From Acetobacter orleanensis (GTDB lineage: Bacteria > Pseudomonadota > Alphaproteobacteria > Acetobacterales > Acetobacteraceae): a stretch of 64,000 bases of DNA. The stretch lies in the NCBI RefSeq assembly GCF_001581005.1, contig NZ_LHZV01000065.1:124001-188000 (forward strand). The letters are read 5' to 3'. The notes under the pieces are model-generated. The model was not told where the DNA came from. It saw only the letters and a list, made by a program, of their open reading frames with translations, and did not search any database. Positions 52,570-62,484 of this stretch are shown one piece after another (within the stretch, counting starts at the first letter, position 1; every line of letters starts with the position of its first letter). The translations under genes were made by a program, and so were the position numbers.

Positions 52570-53529
52570 TCAACGGTCCGTCAGGCGAAACTCAATGCGG
52601 CGGTTGCGGGCGTAGGCGGCTGCGGTGTTACTCGTGTCCAGCGGCTGATAGTCCGCAAAGCCGGTTGCGGCCAGATGGCGCGGGCTGATGCCTTCCGCAA
52701 CCAGCAGCTTCACAACTGTAATGGCGCGGGCAGAGGAGAGTTCCCAGTTGCTGGGGAAGGCGGTGTGAATGGGTTGGCGGTCAGCATGGCCATCCACGCG
52801 CAGGATCCATGGAATATCCGCTGGAATATGGCTGGTGACACTTTTGAGAGTCTGCGCCAGCGTACGGATTTCTGCCTGACCTTCCGATGAGAGGTCCGCG
52901 CTGCCAACCGGGAACAGGACCTCACTCTGGAAGATAAACCGGTCCCCGACGATATGCACGCCCTTCTGGTTGTGCAGGATATCCCGCAGCCGCCCGAAGA
53001 ATTCGGACCGATAGCGGCTGAGCTGCCCGACCTTATCCAGTAGAGCGGTATTCAATTTTGCGGACAGGTCGCCAATCGTGGCGTCTTTGCTCTGCACGGC
53101 TTTTTGCGACACATCGAGGGCCTGCGCCAGAGCGGCCAGCCGGGTGTTCAGGTCCGTCAGTTCGTCATTGATCTGCGTTACCCGTGTCTGGTCGGCAGCA
53201 CTCAGGGCGCTGGCGGCCTCGGCTTCCGCCGTTCTGGCGGCAAGAGCCTCGGTATCGTGCGTATGCTGGGCCTGTAGGCCAGTGACACTGTCTTCCAGCG
53301 CATGGGCGCGGGCGTGTTCGGTATCAAGCTGGCGGGAGAGTTCTGCTGTCTGCCCTTCCAGTTTTTCCAGCACATGCTCCCGCCGGTTGAGGGCTGCGGA
53401 CAGCAAGGTTTGGCCCATGACAAACACCAGCAGCACAAAAATAACGACCATGAGCAATGTGGAGAGCGCATCCACATAGCCGGGCCATGCGTCCAGTCCG
53501 GCATGGAGTTTTCTGCGGCGGCGGGCCAT
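52570..53529 (-). CDS. MotB/OmpA-type peptidoglycan-anchored protein
   Basis: A 319-residue inner-membrane protein with one helix (ALSTLLMVVIFVLLVFVMGQ) just after Asp20 in GYVDALSTLL, the place of the proton-binding Asp in MotB. A long coiled coil (about 55-165) follows, then an OmpA domain: WILRVDGHADRQP, LSSARAITVVKLLVAEGI and ARNRRIEFRL. It forms a stator-like pair with the MotA/TolQ-type gene just before it. No flagellar genes lie near, so it is not obviously motility-related. Confidence 0.82.
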   Translation of the reverse strand: MARRRRKLHAGLDAWPGYVDALSTLLMVVIFVLLVFVMGQTLLSAALNRREHVLEKLEGQTAELSRQLDTEHARAHALEDSVTGLQAQHTHDTEALAARTAEAEAASALSAADQTRVTQINDELTDLNTRLAALAQALDVSQKAVQSKDATIGDLSAKLNTALLDKVGQLSRYRSEFFGRLRDILHNQKGVHIVGDRFIFQSEVLFPVGSADLSSEGQAEIRTLAQTLKSVTSHIPADIPWILRVDGHADRQPIHTAFPSNWELSSARAITVVKLLVAEGISPRHLAATGFADYQPLDTSNTAAAYARNRRIEFRLTDR

Positions 53530-53531
53530 GG

Positions 53532-54584
53532 TCAGGGTGCTTTCCGGTCAGCCGGTGCGGCCTCGGCTGTGGCAGCAACGGTGCGGGCCAGCAGGCGCAG
53601 GTCATTCCGCAGGTCCGTCGTCATGCGGGCACGGCCCTCTTCCGTATTCTGCACCAGCGTGTGTAGCAGACGCTCAATATTATGCAGCGTTTCTGTCTGG
53701 GTGGTGGTGGACTCCAGCCTGTCAGACAGTTTGCTCAGCAGAGCGCGTTCCTGCTCGCGCCGGGCTTCACTCGTGCGGACCAGATTTTGCAGGGATTCCA
53801 GATTTTCCGCCGTCTGTTCCAGTAGCGCCTGAATATAGGCGGGAACGGAAGTGGTGCTTTCCATGCCCGTGCCGGAGGGTGCTGCAAAGCGTGTCTGCTC
53901 GGCCAGCCATTCTTCCAGCTCATTAAAAAAGCGGTTCTGGGCCTGCCCGGCGGTGAGGTCCAGAAAGCCGAGCACCAGTGCGCTGGCCAGACCGAACAGC
54001 GAGCCGGAAAACGCGGTGCTCATGCCATGCAGCGGTTTGGCCAGTCCGGTTTTGAGCTGGCCAAACATGGCGTCCAGATCGCCCCCGCTGACGGACATGT
54101 TGGCGATTACATCCGCAATGGCGGCCACAGTCAGCAGCAGACCGTAAAATGTGCCCAGCAGGCCGAGAAAAATCAGCAGGCCCGTCAGATAGCGGGAAAC
54201 TTCCCGTCCTTCATCCAGCCTGCCGGAAATGGAATCCAGCACGGCCTGCATGGCTGGGGTGGACAGAGCCGTTGGGTTGCCGCGCTGGTCCGGGCCGGTG
54301 CCAAGGGCGGTGGCGAGGGGTGCCAGCATACGCGGCGGGGGCAGGGCGGCCAGACCGGTGCGGGACTGGCGGAGGGCATCTACCCAGCCCACTTCCGGCA
54401 GCAGGCGGCGCACCATCATGACATTCCACAGAATGCCAATGGCCAGAAGGCCCAGAATCAGGCCATCCAGCAGTGGATTGCTAAAGAAGGCATCCCGCAG
54501 GGGCCGCCATAATGTTGCAGCGACAAGCGCCACACACACGAGAAACCCGATCATTCTGAAGAGATACTGTGTGGGGCGCGTCAT
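53532..54584 (-). CDS. MotA/TolQ/ExbB-type proton channel protein
   Basis: A 350-residue inner-membrane protein with two N-terminal helices (MIGFLVCVALVAATLW, LLDGLILGLLAIGILW). The family core is YLTGLLIFLGLLGTFYGLLL and PLHGMSTAFSGSLFGLASAL. A cytoplasmic coiled-coil tail of about 120 residues (LEQTAENLESLQNLVRTSEA onward) distinguishes it from TolQ. Ends two bases before its MotB-like partner starts. The pair should use proton flow to do mechanical work in the envelope; what it drives is unknown. Confidence 0.82.
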   Translation of the reverse strand: MTRPTQYLFRMIGFLVCVALVAATLWRPLRDAFFSNPLLDGLILGLLAIGILWNVMMVRRLLPEVGWVDALRQSRTGLAALPPPRMLAPLATALGTGPDQRGNPTALSTPAMQAVLDSISGRLDEGREVSRYLTGLLIFLGLLGTFYGLLLTVAAIADVIANMSVSGGDLDAMFGQLKTGLAKPLHGMSTAFSGSLFGLASALVLGFLDLTAGQAQNRFFNELEEWLAEQTRFAAPSGTGMESTTSVPAYIQALLEQTAENLESLQNLVRTSEARREQERALLSKLSDRLESTTTQTETLHNIERLLHTLVQNTEEGRARMTTDLRNDLRLLARTVAATAEAAPADRKAP

Positions 54585-54615
54585 CTGGATCCGGTCCGGT
54601 TAGAAGGGAGAGGCG

Positions 54616-55506
54616 TCAGGGTACAGCGTCTGACTGGTAGATATCTATATAATCCTGCCCGGCATTGTGGGCTGGTGTTTTTGGTAGGCCAATCACGCGC
54701 AGATAAATGCGGGTGGAGGGAATGCCACCATTCATGAGCACACTGCGCGCGGCCAGCCCGCGGGTGAGCGACATGCGGCGGGGCAGGGAGGGGTCATCCA
54801 CAGCGCCGGAACTGTAGGCGTCAATCAGGGCGCGCGTATGGGGTTTTTCACTCAGAGACTGGGCGAAGGCGAGCAGCGCCTGATGGGTTTCCGGGTTGAG
54901 CGTTGCCGCTCCCGCGCCAAAGGTAATGCGCACACCGCCGGGAATGGAGGAGACAGTTCCGGTGGCTTTGGCATCCACAGCCGGCTGGGCTGGCATGGGG
55001 AAGGGGTGCAGTTCCACATCGGGCGGAGCCGGTGCAAGCTGTGGCACCGGGGGCGGTGCCAGCGGAATGGTGGCTGCGGGAGCAGGATGCGCAGGTGTTG
55101 CGTGCTTGGCGTCGCTGGCAGGCGTTTTGCTGCTGGATGCTGGCGCAGAGACGGGTGCAGCTTGCTGTGAGGGCGTAGCTGTCGGGGCGTCCTGTGTGCT
55201 TTGCGCGGCAGGCTTGTGGGGACCAGAGGGGGGCGGGGTAGGCGTTACCGGATGCGTGAGCGGCGGTTCCATAGCCGGTTTAGGCGCGGCCCGCTTGGGG
55301 GCTGGGGCCTTTTTATGCTCAGCCGGATGCGCGGCAGGGAGCTTGGGAGCCGCTTGCTTGCTGGCCAGTTCATCCAGCGCCTGAGAATTGGTGACAACCT
55401 GCGCATGCGCCAGCGAGGAGCCCAGAGAGGGCACCAGCGCGGCTGGCAGCAGGAGGAAGGCGCACAATCCTGTCAGACGGCGCGGTCGGGGATGAGAGTT
55501 GTGCAT
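54616..55506 (-). CDS. Periplasmic OmpA-like protein with Pro/Ala-rich linker
   Basis: A 296-residue protein from the ATG at 55506. It has a signal peptide (LTGLCAFLLLPAALVPSL, cleavage after AHA), a long Pro/Ala/Lys low-complexity linker (about 35-170), then an OmpA-like fold: ITFGAGAATLNPETHQALLA, HTRALIDAYSSGA and RGLAARSVLMNGGI. It lies 31 bases after the MotA/MotB-like pair's upstream end, in the same orientation, so it is probably part of the same envelope unit. Confidence 0.7.
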   Translation of the reverse strand: MHNSHPRPRRLTGLCAFLLLPAALVPSLGSSLAHAQVVTNSQALDELASKQAAPKLPAAHPAEHKKAPAPKRAAPKPAMEPPLTHPVTPTPPPSGPHKPAAQSTQDAPTATPSQQAAPVSAPASSSKTPASDAKHATPAHPAPAATIPLAPPPVPQLAPAPPDVELHPFPMPAQPAVDAKATGTVSSIPGGVRITFGAGAATLNPETHQALLAFAQSLSEKPHTRALIDAYSSGAVDDPSLPRRMSLTRGLAARSVLMNGGIPSTRIYLRVIGLPKTPAHNAGQDYIDIYQSDAVP

Positions 55507-55601
55507 TGCGGGCAAGACTAAACCAGAAGAGGGGCGGGGTGAAATGGCGGAACACCTTTTGAGGTGATCTTTTATGCGCCGGGTGGGGCGAATATACGGC
55601 A

Positions 55602-56522
55602 TCAGGCGGAAAACTGTTCTGCGGTAATGCGCTCGGACAATGTCTGGCCGGGGTCAAACAGCACGGTAACGGCCAGGTCACGGTCTTCATGAATCTGCAC
55701 GGATATGACATCCCGGATTTCAATCGAATCTGCCACCGCCGCAACCGGACGTTTTTCGGCTTCCAGAATGGTAAAACCTACCCGCGCTGTAGATGGCAGG
55801 AGTGCTCCCCGCCAGCGCCGGGGGCGAAACGGGCAGATGGGTGTCAGCGGTAGCAGATTGCCCGAAAGCGGGACAATGGGACCGTGGGCAGACAGATTAT
55901 AGGCGGTGGACCCGGCGGGGGTGGCGAGCAGCGCGCCATCGCAGATCAATTCCGGCATGCGCACCATGCCATCCACATCCACCCGGATTTTGGCCGCCTG
56001 CCGGGTCTGGCGGAACAGGAAGACATCATTGAGCGCCAGCGCTTCATGCGTGTTGCCCTGCATCGTGCGGGCCGTCATGCGCAGCGGGTGCAGGGTGGCC
56101 GCCTGCGTGGTTGTCAGGCGTTGAGGCAAATTGTCTTCCAGCATCGGGTTCATCAAAAACCCGACGGAGCCGCAGTTCATGCCGTAAACCGGCACGCTCA
56201 GATGTTGTTCGAGCACGACGCGGAGCGTTTCCAGCATAAAGCCGTCCCCCCCAAGGCAGACAACAACCTCTGCTTCCCCCGGGTGGCAGTTGCCATACTG
56301 GTGGACCAGCCTGTCAAACTCATGCCGGGCCGTATCGGTCGGGGCAGCCATAAAAGCAATGCGTTCTGGCACATGGGGCAGAACGGGGGCGGTTGTCGGG
56401 GTTAGCGCAGGGACTGTGGGGGGCAACACCGGCGGGAGCGTTGCGGGCTGAAGTGGAGAGCTGGTCATGGCAGGCACCCCATGGCGGGCCGGAAGCGGAA
56501 AAAACGGGTGGGCAGGCGGCAT
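55602..56522 (-). CDS. nadK: NAD kinase
   Basis: A 306-residue (or 288 from the ATG at 56468) enzyme that phosphorylates NAD to NADP. Landmarks: [15 protein letters not shown] with the GGDG motif, the [12 protein letters not shown] stretch, and [25 protein letters not shown] read in two parts. The N-terminal 30 residues are Pro/Thr-rich and non-conserved, so the shorter start may be right. Ends 95 bases from the OmpA-like gene start. Confidence 0.94.
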   Translation of the reverse strand: MPPAHPFFPLPARHGVPAMTSSPLQPATLPPVLPPTVPALTPTTAPVLPHVPERIAFMAAPTDTARHEFDRLVHQYGNCHPGEAEVVVCLGGDGFMLETLRVVLEQHLSVPVYGMNCGSVGFLMNPMLEDNLPQRLTTTQAATLHPLRMTARTMQGNTHEALALNDVFLFRQTRQAAKIRVDVDGMVRMPELICDGALLATPAGSTAYNLSAHGPIVPLSGNLLPLTPICPFRPRRWRGALLPSTARVGFTILEAEKRPVAAVADSIEIRDVISVQIHEDRDLAVTVLFDPGQTLSERITAEQFSA

Positions 56523-56525
56523 CCC

Positions 56526-57737
56526 TTATCCTGCACTGGTCATGTCCTGAAAGGGGGTGGGGGCATTTTTATGCAGCTCCGTGCCGAGCAGTTCATCATA
56601 CACATGCAGAGTTGCCTGCTGCATGGCGTGGGTTGTGTAGCGGGCCAGTACGGTCGCGCGGGCGGCTTCCCCCATGGTGTGCAGGGCGTCCGGCGGGGCG
56701 AGGAGAACGCTGGTCATGGCATCGGCCAACGCCTGTATATCTCCCGGAGGAATGCTCAGGCCGGTCATGCCATGCTGCACCGTTTCCAGCGCCGCCCCGT
56801 GGGCGGTCACAATGACAGGGCGGGACATGGCCTGTGCTTCCACCACCACCCGGCCAAATGGTTCCGGCCGCAGGGAGGGAATAACAACCACTGTTGCCAG
56901 CGCCATGGCCGCGGGCATGTCCTGACAGTGCCCGGCAAACCGCACTTGGTCCGTCAACCCCAATGCGCGCGCATGGGCAACGAGGCTTTCCGCATACGCA
57001 TTCCCCGGCGGGCAGGACCCAACAAATACGCAGACCCATGGTGTCATGGGTGCCACGTGTTTAACCCGTGCCAGAGCCTCCAGCAGGAAACGCTGGCCTT
57101 TCCATTCCGTCAGTCGGCCCGGCATTAAAATAACAGGCACTCCCGCAGGCACATCCCAGCTTTCACTCAGCCGATGCACACGCTGCCCGCTGACAGCCTC
57201 CGGGCTGAACTGGGTGATATCCGCGCCGCGCGGGATGACCCGTAGCCGGTCCGGGCCGACATGATACTCCTGCGCCAGCCGCTGGCCGATATGCTGGCTG
57301 ATGGCAATTACCCGGTCTCCAGCGGCCAGCACAGCATTGTAGCGTTTTTTACCGGGAAAATTGTTGGCATGCACACCATGCCATGTGGTGACAAACGGCG
57401 TGCCGGTGCGGGTGCAGGCCAGCCGGGCCACCCATGCTGGAGCGCGGGAGCGGGCGTGGACCAAGGCGACCTTATTCTGCTGGATAAAGCGTGCGAGTGT
57501 TCCCGCGTTGCGCAGGATGGAGAACGGGTTTTTGCTGCCGCATCCGGGCAGGGCGTGGTGGCGTGCGCCTAGTCGCTCCAAGGAGGGTACAAGCCTGCCG
57601 CCCGCACTCATGACCAGTGCGGTGCCGCCTGCCTGTGTGATGGCGTCGGCCATTTCCAACGTGCCCCGTTCCACCCCGCCCTGTTCCAGTGCCGGAAGGA
57701 TTTGCAGGATGACGGGGGAGGGCGGCGTAATCGTCAT
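56526..57737 (-). CDS. Family 4 glycosyltransferase
   Basis: A 403-residue GT-B enzyme. N-terminal LPALEQGGVERGTLEMADAI (acceptor side), the central PGRLTEWKGQRFLLEALARV, and the C-terminal EPFGRVVVEAQAMSRPVIVT with its EX7E motif that contacts the sugar nucleotide. Likely adds a sugar to LPS core or an exopolysaccharide precursor. A heptosyltransferase-like gene lies nearby on the other strand, which supports an envelope glycan role. The nadK start follows three bases after its stop. Confidence 0.9.
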   Translation of the reverse strand: MTITPPSPVILQILPALEQGGVERGTLEMADAITQAGGTALVMSAGGRLVPSLERLGARHHALPGCGSKNPFSILRNAGTLARFIQQNKVALVHARSRAPAWVARLACTRTGTPFVTTWHGVHANNFPGKKRYNAVLAAGDRVIAISQHIGQRLAQEYHVGPDRLRVIPRGADITQFSPEAVSGQRVHRLSESWDVPAGVPVILMPGRLTEWKGQRFLLEALARVKHVAPMTPWVCVFVGSCPPGNAYAESLVAHARALGLTDQVRFAGHCQDMPAAMALATVVVIPSLRPEPFGRVVVEAQAMSRPVIVTAHGAALETVQHGMTGLSIPPGDIQALADAMTSVLLAPPDALHTMGEAARATVLARYTTHAMQQATLHVYDELLGTELHKNAPTPFQDMTSAG

Positions 57738-57844
57738 ATCTGGCTGTTAGCATGGTTTTCCGGCAACAGACACTCTCACGCGCGCAGGCGGCTTTGCGGA
57801 CTGACTTGACCACCCGACCCGTATCCGCGTTATGGAAGAGAGTG

Positions 57845-58762
57845 ATGACGCATTTGCCTTTCCTCGTCCGGCCTGTTCCAGTGCGCTGCACGCCGTTTGT
57901 GGTCACGCTGGGGCTTGGCGTCCTGCTGGCTGGAGCCCCCGCTGGCGCGGCGACCATACGCCCTGCTGCCCGGATAGGGCAGGCAGGTGCCGGGGCCGGG
58001 GCCTCTGCCGCGCATACGGGTCCCGAGCATACTGGTGCCGCACATATGGGCAAGGACGCTCGGCAAAGCTGGACGCTCCCCGACTGTATGAGCATGGTGG
58101 AGGAAGACCCGTTTGGCGCGCGGGATTATGCTCAGGACTGGTTAAAGCACGGGGGAAACCGCGAGGCCCGGCATTGTCATGCTCTGGCCCTGCTGGAACT
58201 GGGAAATGAGCAGGAGGCAGCGCAGGAGCTGGATGATCTGGTACGTAACGCCCCGTCTTCCGGCCCGGAAAGCTCTGCCAGCCTGCGGGCTGTCATGGCG
58301 GAGGAAGCCGCCGAAGCGTGGCTTTCCGCAGGCAATCCGCCCGGTGCGTTGAGCATTGTGGATTATGGCCTGTCCATTCGCCCCGGTGATACCACGCTTC
58401 GTCTCGCCAAAGCGCGGGCGTTGCTGGAGCAGGGCAACGCGGCGGCTGTCGTGGCGGACCTGACCTCTCTGGTTGCACGCGGAGCGGATGCCCCGCCAGA
58501 GGCTTTTGTTCTTCTGGCCTCGGCCGAGCGGCGGCTGGGGCAGTTGGACAAAGCCACGCAGCATATCACGTTGGCTTTGCAACGCATGCCGGAGAACGCC
58601 GCGGCTCTGTTGGAGCGCGGCATTATCCGGGAACAGGTGGGGGATGCCACCGGCGCGCGGGCGGACTGGCAGCATGTGCTGGACGTTGCGCCGGATAGTC
58701 ATGAAGCCGATCTGGCCCGGCAGGATCTGGCTGTTCTGGCGGCTGACCCGGATTCGCCGTGA
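57845..58762 (+). CDS. Secreted TPR-repeat protein
   Basis: A 305-residue protein from the ATG at 57845. It has a signal peptide (TPFVVTLGLGVLLAGAPAGA), a low-complexity Ala/Gly/His segment, then about five tetratricopeptide-like units: EARHCHALALLELGNEQEAA, AEAWLSAGNPPGALSIVDYG, LRLAKARALLEQGNAAAVVA, and so on. TPR proteins act as protein-interaction scaffolds. The stop overlaps the GTG start of the next gene. Confidence 0.75.
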   Translation: MTHLPFLVRPVPVRCTPFVVTLGLGVLLAGAPAGAATIRPAARIGQAGAGAGASAAHTGPEHTGAAHMGKDARQSWTLPDCMSMVEEDPFGARDYAQDWLKHGGNREARHCHALALLELGNEQEAAQELDDLVRNAPSSGPESSASLRAVMAEEAAEAWLSAGNPPGALSIVDYGLSIRPGDTTLRLAKARALLEQGNAAAVVADLTSLVARGADAPPEAFVLLASAERRLGQLDKATQHITLALQRMPENAAALLERGIIREQVGDATGARADWQHVLDVAPDSHEADLARQDLAVLAADPDSP

Positions 58763-59691
58763 TACAACAAACCGGTTTGCGCCGTATTCTGGTTATCCGG
58801 CTGGGAGCGCTTGGGGATTTTGTGCAGAGCTTCGGGCCGTTTCAGGCCATCCGAACAGCCCATCCGGACGCACACATCACCTTACTGACGACCACCCCGT
58901 TTGTGGAACTGGCCCGTCTTTCTCCATGGTTTGATACGGTTGAGTGTGACCCTCGGCTCTCATGGGGCAATCTGCCCGCCCTGCTGGCTTTCCGGCAGGC
59001 GTTGCGCGGATATGACCGGGTTTATGATCTCCAGACTTCCAGCCGCACAGCCCGGTATTACGCTCTGGCAGGACGCCCCAAGACGTGGTGCGGGCATGTC
59101 GGGCGCTCTCCGCTGGCGCACGCCAACCTCTGGCGGAATGATATGCATACCCGCACCCGTCAGCGTGACCAGTTGCGGCGCGCGGGGATTGCGGATGTGC
59201 CTGCGCCGGATACGCGCTGGCTGGCGGACCTTGGGCCACATCTGGAAGGGCCCTATGGGCTGATTGTGCCCGGTGCCTCGCCGCATCGCCCGGCCAAACG
59301 CTGGCCTGTGCGCCGCTATGCGGAACTGGCAACGCGTATGAAAGACCTTGGGCTGCGGCCCGTGGTTGTCGGGAGTAAGGCCGAGCAGCCGCTGGCCGCA
59401 GCTATCACGCAAGCCTGCCCGCAGGCGTTGGACCTGACAGGCCGGACAACCCTGCCGGAACTGGCCGGTCTGGCCGCGCGGGCGCAAGTGGCCGTGGGGA
59501 ATGATACCGGGCCTATGCATCTCGCGGCCCTTATGGGCTGCCGCTCTGTGGTGTTGTTCTCCGCAGACAGTAATCCTGCGCTCACAGCGCCGCTCGGGCG
59601 AGCACCGAGGCAGGTTTGTGTGCTTTGTGTGCGTGATCTGGCGACACTTTCTGTCAACAGGGTTGCAGCCGCGCTCTCCTGCCGCCATTAA
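58759..59691 (+). CDS. Family 9 glycosyltransferase (heptosyltransferase-like)
   Basis: A 310-residue GT-B enzyme with GTG start at 58759 overlapping the TPR gene stop by four bases. Landmarks: ILVIRLGALGDFVQSFGPFQ, GLIVPGASPHRPAKRWPVRR and the C-terminal VAVGNDTGPMHLAALMGCRS. These match heptosyltransferases that build the LPS inner core. The exact donor is not predictable. Confidence 0.9.
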   Translation: MIQQTGLRRILVIRLGALGDFVQSFGPFQAIRTAHPDAHITLLTTTPFVELARLSPWFDTVECDPRLSWGNLPALLAFRQALRGYDRVYDLQTSSRTARYYALAGRPKTWCGHVGRSPLAHANLWRNDMHTRTRQRDQLRRAGIADVPAPDTRWLADLGPHLEGPYGLIVPGASPHRPAKRWPVRRYAELATRMKDLGLRPVVVGSKAEQPLAAAITQACPQALDLTGRTTLPELAGLAARAQVAVGNDTGPMHLAALMGCRSVVLFSADSNPALTAPLGRAPRQVCVLCVRDLATLSVNRVAAALSCRH

Positions 59692-59727
59692 AAGCCTTTA
59701 CAACCATTTGATCTCTGGAGTTCTTCC

Positions 59728-61659
59728 ATGCCTGCCATCACCTTGCCTGACGGATCCGTTCGCAGTTTTGACGGGCCGGTCACGGGCACGGCCATTGCCG
59801 AAGCCATCGGGCCGGGGCTGGCCAAAGCGGCGCTGGCCATGGAGGTCAATGGTGCGTTGCAGGATATTGGCCGCCCTATCAGTGACGATGCCGCTGTCCG
59901 CTTCATTACCCGGAAGGACCCGGAGTCTCTGGAGATGATCCGGCATGACGCCGCCCACGTGCTGGCCGAAGCTGTGCAGTCTCTCTACCCCGGCACACAG
60001 GTGACCATTGGGCCGTCCATTGAAAACGGCTTCTATTACGATTTTTACCGGAACGAACCGTTCTCGCCGGAGGACTTCGCCGCCATTGAAGCGCGGATGA
60101 AGGAAATCGTCGCCAATGCCGAGCCCTTCGTGCGGGAAGTCTGGCCGCGTGACAAGGCGATTGCCTTTTTTGAAGAAAAGGGGGAGCGCTTCAAGGCCGA
60201 ACTGATCCGTGACTTGCCGGAAAGTGAGGATATTTCCATCTACCGGCAGGGCGAGTGGCTCGACCTGTGCCGTGGCCCGCATCTGCGCACCACAAAAGAT
60301 GTTGGCACGGCGTTCAAGCTGATGAAGGTCGCAGGTGCGTACTGGCGCGGTGACCATCGCAACCCCATGCTGACCCGCGTTTACGGCACCGCATGGCGGG
60401 ACCAGAAGGAACTGGACGCCCACCTGCACCAGTTGGAAGAAGCGGAACGCCGGGACCATCGCCGCATCGGGCGGGAAATGGACCTGTTCCATTTTCAGGA
60501 AGAAGCGGTGGGCCAGATTTTCTGGCACCATAAAGGCTGGCGGCTGTATTGCGCCCTTCAGGACTATATGCGCCGGGCGCAAACTCGTGGCGGCTATCAG
60601 GAAGTGCGCACCCCGCAACTGGTGGATCGTGGCCTGTGGGAAGCCTCTGGCCACTGGGACAAATATCGCCACCACATGTTTGTGGCGACGGTGGAGGACG
60701 AGGATAAGACTCTCGCTCTCAAACCCATGAACTGCCCGTGCCATGTGCAGATTTTCCGCCACGGCCTGCGTTCCTATCGTGAACTGCCGATGCGGATGGC
60801 GGAATTCGGGGCCTGCCATCGGTATGAACCGTCCGGCGCGCTGCATGGGCTGATGCGCGTGCGCGGCTTTACGCAGGATGATGCGCATATTTTCTGCACG
60901 GAAGACCAGATTGCGGATGAGACCGTGCAGTTCGTGCGGATGCTGCATGAGGTCTACAAGGATCTGGGCTTTGAGCATGTCCGCGTGAAATTTGCGGACC
61001 GGCCTGAACAGCGTGCCGGAAGCGATGCTACATGGGACAAAGCCGAGCACGCGCTGAAGGAAGCATGTGAAGTCGCTGGCGTGACCTATGAATATAATCC
61101 GGGTGAGGGCGCGTTCTACGGCCCGAAACTGGAATTTGTGCTGCGGGATGCCATCGGGCGTGACTGGCAGTGCGGCACGCTTCAGGTTGACCTCGTGCTG
61201 CCGGAACGACTCGATGCGAGCTATATTGGCGAGGACTCCGCACGCCACCGCCCGGTCATGCTGCATCGTGCGATTTTGGGCTCCTTTGAGCGTTTCCTTG
61301 GAATTCTGATTGAGCAGCATGCTGGCCGCTTCCCGCTCTGGCTGGCTCCTGTGCAGGTGGTTGTGGCGTCTATCGTCAGTGATGCCGGGGCCTATGCGGA
61401 AGAAGTGGCCGCTGCTCTGCGCGCTGTAGGTCTGGCGGCGGAAGCGGATGCGCGGAACGACAAAATCAACGCCAAGATTCGCGAGCATAGCGTGGCCCGC
61501 GTTCCGATTATTCTGGTGGTTGGCCGCCGGGAAGCGGAAGAGCGGACCGTGGCCATGCGCCGTCTGGGCGGGCAAGATCAGGAAACCTTTGGGTTTGATG
61601 AGGTTGTGAGCCTGATTGCCAAAGAAGCAACACCGCCGGACCTGCGCAAAAAGGCGTGA
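59728..61659 (+). CDS. thrS: Threonyl-tRNA synthetase
   Basis: A 643-residue class II synthetase of normal length. The N-terminal TGS domain ([20 protein letters not shown]) is followed by the editing domain with [17 protein letters not shown] and CRGPHLRTT. The catalytic core has [10 protein letters not shown] (zinc Cys), [20 protein letters not shown] and [20 protein letters not shown]. The anticodon-binding domain ends the protein. GGAG precedes the ATG. The infC gene follows, as in many bacteria. Confidence 0.97.
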   Translation: MPAITLPDGSVRSFDGPVTGTAIAEAIGPGLAKAALAMEVNGALQDIGRPISDDAAVRFITRKDPESLEMIRHDAAHVLAEAVQSLYPGTQVTIGPSIENGFYYDFYRNEPFSPEDFAAIEARMKEIVANAEPFVREVWPRDKAIAFFEEKGERFKAELIRDLPESEDISIYRQGEWLDLCRGPHLRTTKDVGTAFKLMKVAGAYWRGDHRNPMLTRVYGTAWRDQKELDAHLHQLEEAERRDHRRIGREMDLFHFQEEAVGQIFWHHKGWRLYCALQDYMRRAQTRGGYQEVRTPQLVDRGLWEASGHWDKYRHHMFVATVEDEDKTLALKPMNCPCHVQIFRHGLRSYRELPMRMAEFGACHRYEPSGALHGLMRVRGFTQDDAHIFCTEDQIADETVQFVRMLHEVYKDLGFEHVRVKFADRPEQRAGSDATWDKAEHALKEACEVAGVTYEYNPGEGAFYGPKLEFVLRDAIGRDWQCGTLQVDLVLPERLDASYIGEDSARHRPVMLHRAILGSFERFLGILIEQHAGRFPLWLAPVQVVVASIVSDAGAYAEEVAAALRAVGLAAEADARNDKINAKIREHSVARVPIILVVGRREAEERTVAMRRLGGQDQETFGFDEVVSLIAKEATPPDLRKKA

Positions 61660-61758
61660 GACTCGGCTGGTTGTTTTGGGCAGGGCTGGAATGAGTCTGT
61701 TTTCTGGCCCGGCATGCTTGATAAACGGCCAAGAATTGCGCACATAATAACAGCGTAA

Positions 61759-61794
61759 GCGGAAGCACCGGGAGGCGCTTCTGTTTGTTTTTTT
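61759..61794 (+). terminator. Possible terminator or attenuator between thrS and infC
   Basis: GGAAGC and GCTTCT-type arms pair around a short loop and are followed by a T-rich tract ending just before the infC ribosome site. It could end thrS transcripts or attenuate infC. The stem is modest. Confidence 0.4.
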
Positions 61795-61814
61795 ATCCAT
61801 GACAGGAGCTGACC

Positions 61815-62351
61815 ATAGCCAGACCCCCTATTCCCGCGCCGCCCACCCGCGAGGGACCACGTGTTAACGAAGAGATACGCGTTCCGCAGGTTCGTCTGAT
61901 TGACGAAGAAGGCGAGATGGCGGGTGTCATGTCGACCCGCGATGCGCTGGCTCGCGCTTATGGTGTTGGGCTTGATCTTCTTGAGATCAGCCCGAACGCA
62001 GAACCGCCCGTTGCCAAGATTCTTGACTACGGCAAGTTCAAGTATGAGCAGCAGAAAAAGCGCAACGAAGCCCGCAAGAAGCAGAAAGTTATTGAAATCA
62101 AGGAAGTCAAGGTTCGTCCGAATATCGACGAAAATGACTATCAGGTTAAAATGCGCTCTGTGAAAAGCTTTCTGGGTGAAGGTGACAAGGTCAAAGTCAC
62201 CCTGCGGTTCCGTGGTCGTGAAATGGCGCATCAGGAACTGGGCATTAAGGTTCTGGAGCGTATCCGGACCGAAATGGATGAGCAGGCTAAGGTTGAGCAG
62301 ATGCCGCGCCTTGAAAACCGGCAGATGATTATGGTGCTGGCGCCCCGCTAA
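61815..62351 (+). CDS. infC: Translation initiation factor IF-3, ATA start
   Basis: A 178-residue factor. Both domains are present: [20 protein letters not shown], then [20 protein letters not shown], with the linker and C-terminal [17 protein letters not shown]. No ATG, GTG or TTG gives the conserved N-terminus. The only suitable initiator is the ATA at 61815, with AGGAG six bases ahead. Rare initiators (AUU, AUC, AUA) are a known infC trait and let IF-3 repress its own translation. An ATG at 61917 would delete the N-domain start. Confidence 0.92.
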   Translation: MARPPIPAPPTREGPRVNEEIRVPQVRLIDEEGEMAGVMSTRDALARAYGVGLDLLEISPNAEPPVAKILDYGKFKYEQQKKRNEARKKQKVIEIKEVKVRPNIDENDYQVKMRSVKSFLGEGDKVKVTLRFRGREMAHQELGIKVLERIRTEMDEQAKVEQMPRLENRQMIMVLAPR

Positions 62352-62400
62352 GGGGTTATCCGGCCCGTAGGACATGCTCCTGCTGTCTGTCTGAGTATTA

Positions 62401-62440
62401 AAAACGCCTGTGCGGACATGTCCCGCACAGGCGTTTTTTT
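62401..62440 (+). terminator. Strong terminator after infC
   Basis: A perfect twelve-pair stem, ACGCCTGTGCGG / CCGCACAGGCGT, around a seven-base loop, followed by seven T. It lies 50 bases after the infC stop. The flanking A run makes it potentially bidirectional, serving the convergent SIMPL gene too. Confidence 0.93.
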
Positions 62441-62484
62441 ATGCCGTTTTTCGGTGGTTGCTTTCTCTTTACGGGAGCAGCAAC

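Noticed and set aside
52570-54584. Zorya defence system
   Set aside because: Only ZorA/ZorB-like stator architecture is present; no ZorC, ZorD or ZorE-type gene is adjacent and the neighbours are core genes.
59698-61800. 700-codon open frame on the minus strand opposite thrS
   Set aside because: It mirrors the highly biased codon use of thrS; the plus-strand protein has every synthetase motif, and the minus frame matches no family I know.
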